From positions 62,001 to 126,000 of the forward strand of contig AMYY01000003.1 of the NCBI GenBank assembly GCA_000335735.1: 64,000 bases of DNA, given 5' to 3'. Both the position numbers and the translations under genes were made by a program. Position 1 is the first letter of the stretch; the number at the start of each line of letters is the position of its first letter. Source of the stretch: an alpha proteobacterium L41A. GTDB taxonomy: Bacteria; Pseudomonadota; Alphaproteobacteria; Caulobacterales; Caulobacteraceae. The notes beneath the pieces are model-generated. The model had not been told where the DNA came from, did not search any database, and was given only the letters and a program-made list of their open reading frames with translations. Shown here piece by piece: positions 63,848-64,000 of this stretch.

Positions 63848-64000
63848 ACCTCGCGCCGCTTGACTCCGCCGCCCTGCGACGCCATCTGGCGCAATCGGGT
63901 CATGATGCCTTAGTGCGCGAGGTCGAGAAGGCGGCGGCAAAGTCCGGCGCGCCATTCCTGGCCGCAAATGCGCCCCTCGCCGAGGCAAGGGTCCGATGGT
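63844..64000 (+). CDS. Truncated unknown ORF at the window edge
   Basis: An open frame starts at TTG 63844, overlapping the vapC stop as TTGA, and continues past the end of the window (52 codons seen). The sequence NLAPLDSAALRRHLAQSGHD is helical and base composition returns to GC-rich. No family can be named, and a competing frame on the minus strand makes the call tentative. Confidence 0.4.
   Translation, partial: MNLAPLDSAALRRHLAQSGHDALVREVEKAAAKSGAPFLAANAPLAEARVRW

Overview
The window is GC-rich (about two thirds G+C) chromosomal DNA from an alphaproteobacterium, most probably a Caulobacteraceae member close to Brevundimonas. The inference rests on the Entner-Doudoroff order zwf-pgl-edd-glk, the compact ccmI-ccmE-ccmF-ccmH cluster, a long-form HisG, several TonB-dependent receptors and REP-like palindromes of the CCCCGC-GAAA-GCGGGG type. 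No rRNA, tRNA, CRISPR array, prophage or insertion sequence was seen. Nearly all of the window is coding and no gene-free stretch exceeds 300 bases.

Layout. 1-2.5 kb: the 3' part of rpsA, then ihfB and mscL. 2.5-9.2 kb: an acetyltransferase-like gene, a POT peptide transporter with an unusual periplasmic insert, a TonB-dependent receptor divergent from a TraB/GumN-like gene, and a small membrane protein. 9.3-13.6 kb: tldD, a Pro/Ala/Thr-rich membrane protein and an ABC-2 exporter. 13.7-19 kb: an unknown gene and the cytochrome c maturation genes. 19-23 kb: an HtrA protease and a two-component system. 23-28.3 kb: glnE, then an EF-hand protein, an ECF sigma factor, a short membrane protein (likely anti-sigma) and a Spy/CnrX-like periplasmic protein. 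28.3-33.4 kb: KDPG aldolase, an arylformamidase-like hydrolase, a lone RAM-domain protein, homogentisate dioxygenase and two lipoproteins. 33.4-38.5 kb: glk, edd, pgl and zwf, which with eda give a complete route from glucose to pyruvate plus glyceraldehyde-3-phosphate. 38.6-45.4 kb: a histidine operon (regulator-hisG-hisD-hisCB-hisH-hisA-hisF-hisIE). 45.5-50.9 kb: a ferredoxin reductase and the Anbu / transglutaminase / alpha-E / ATP-grasp neighbourhood. 51-58.7 kb: an iron-uptake and redox cluster. 58.7-61 kb: a Mur ligase and an LD-carboxypeptidase, probably peptidoglycan recycling. 61.3-64 kb: dnaG, a VapBC module with a frameshifted toxin, and a truncated ORF.

Most notable. (1) The iron cluster couples a siderophore receptor, a PiuC hydroxylase, a PepSY membrane protein, a DUF2271 protein carrying an exact ApbE flavinylation motif, a DUF4198 protein, ApbE itself and a membrane-anchored CysJ-like flavoreductase. 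It looks like a dedicated chain delivering electrons across the inner membrane, and its two ends share a palindromic operator (TTGCGA-N5-TCGCAA). (2) HisB is fused to a shrunken HisC domain in which the PLP lysine is leucine. (3) DnaG has lost all four zinc ligands, and its 3' part changes abruptly in base composition. (4) The EF-hand/ECF sigma set resembles a CnrYXH-type signalling unit lacking the known metal ligands. Several palindromic repeat elements lie between genes, one of them inside the his operon.
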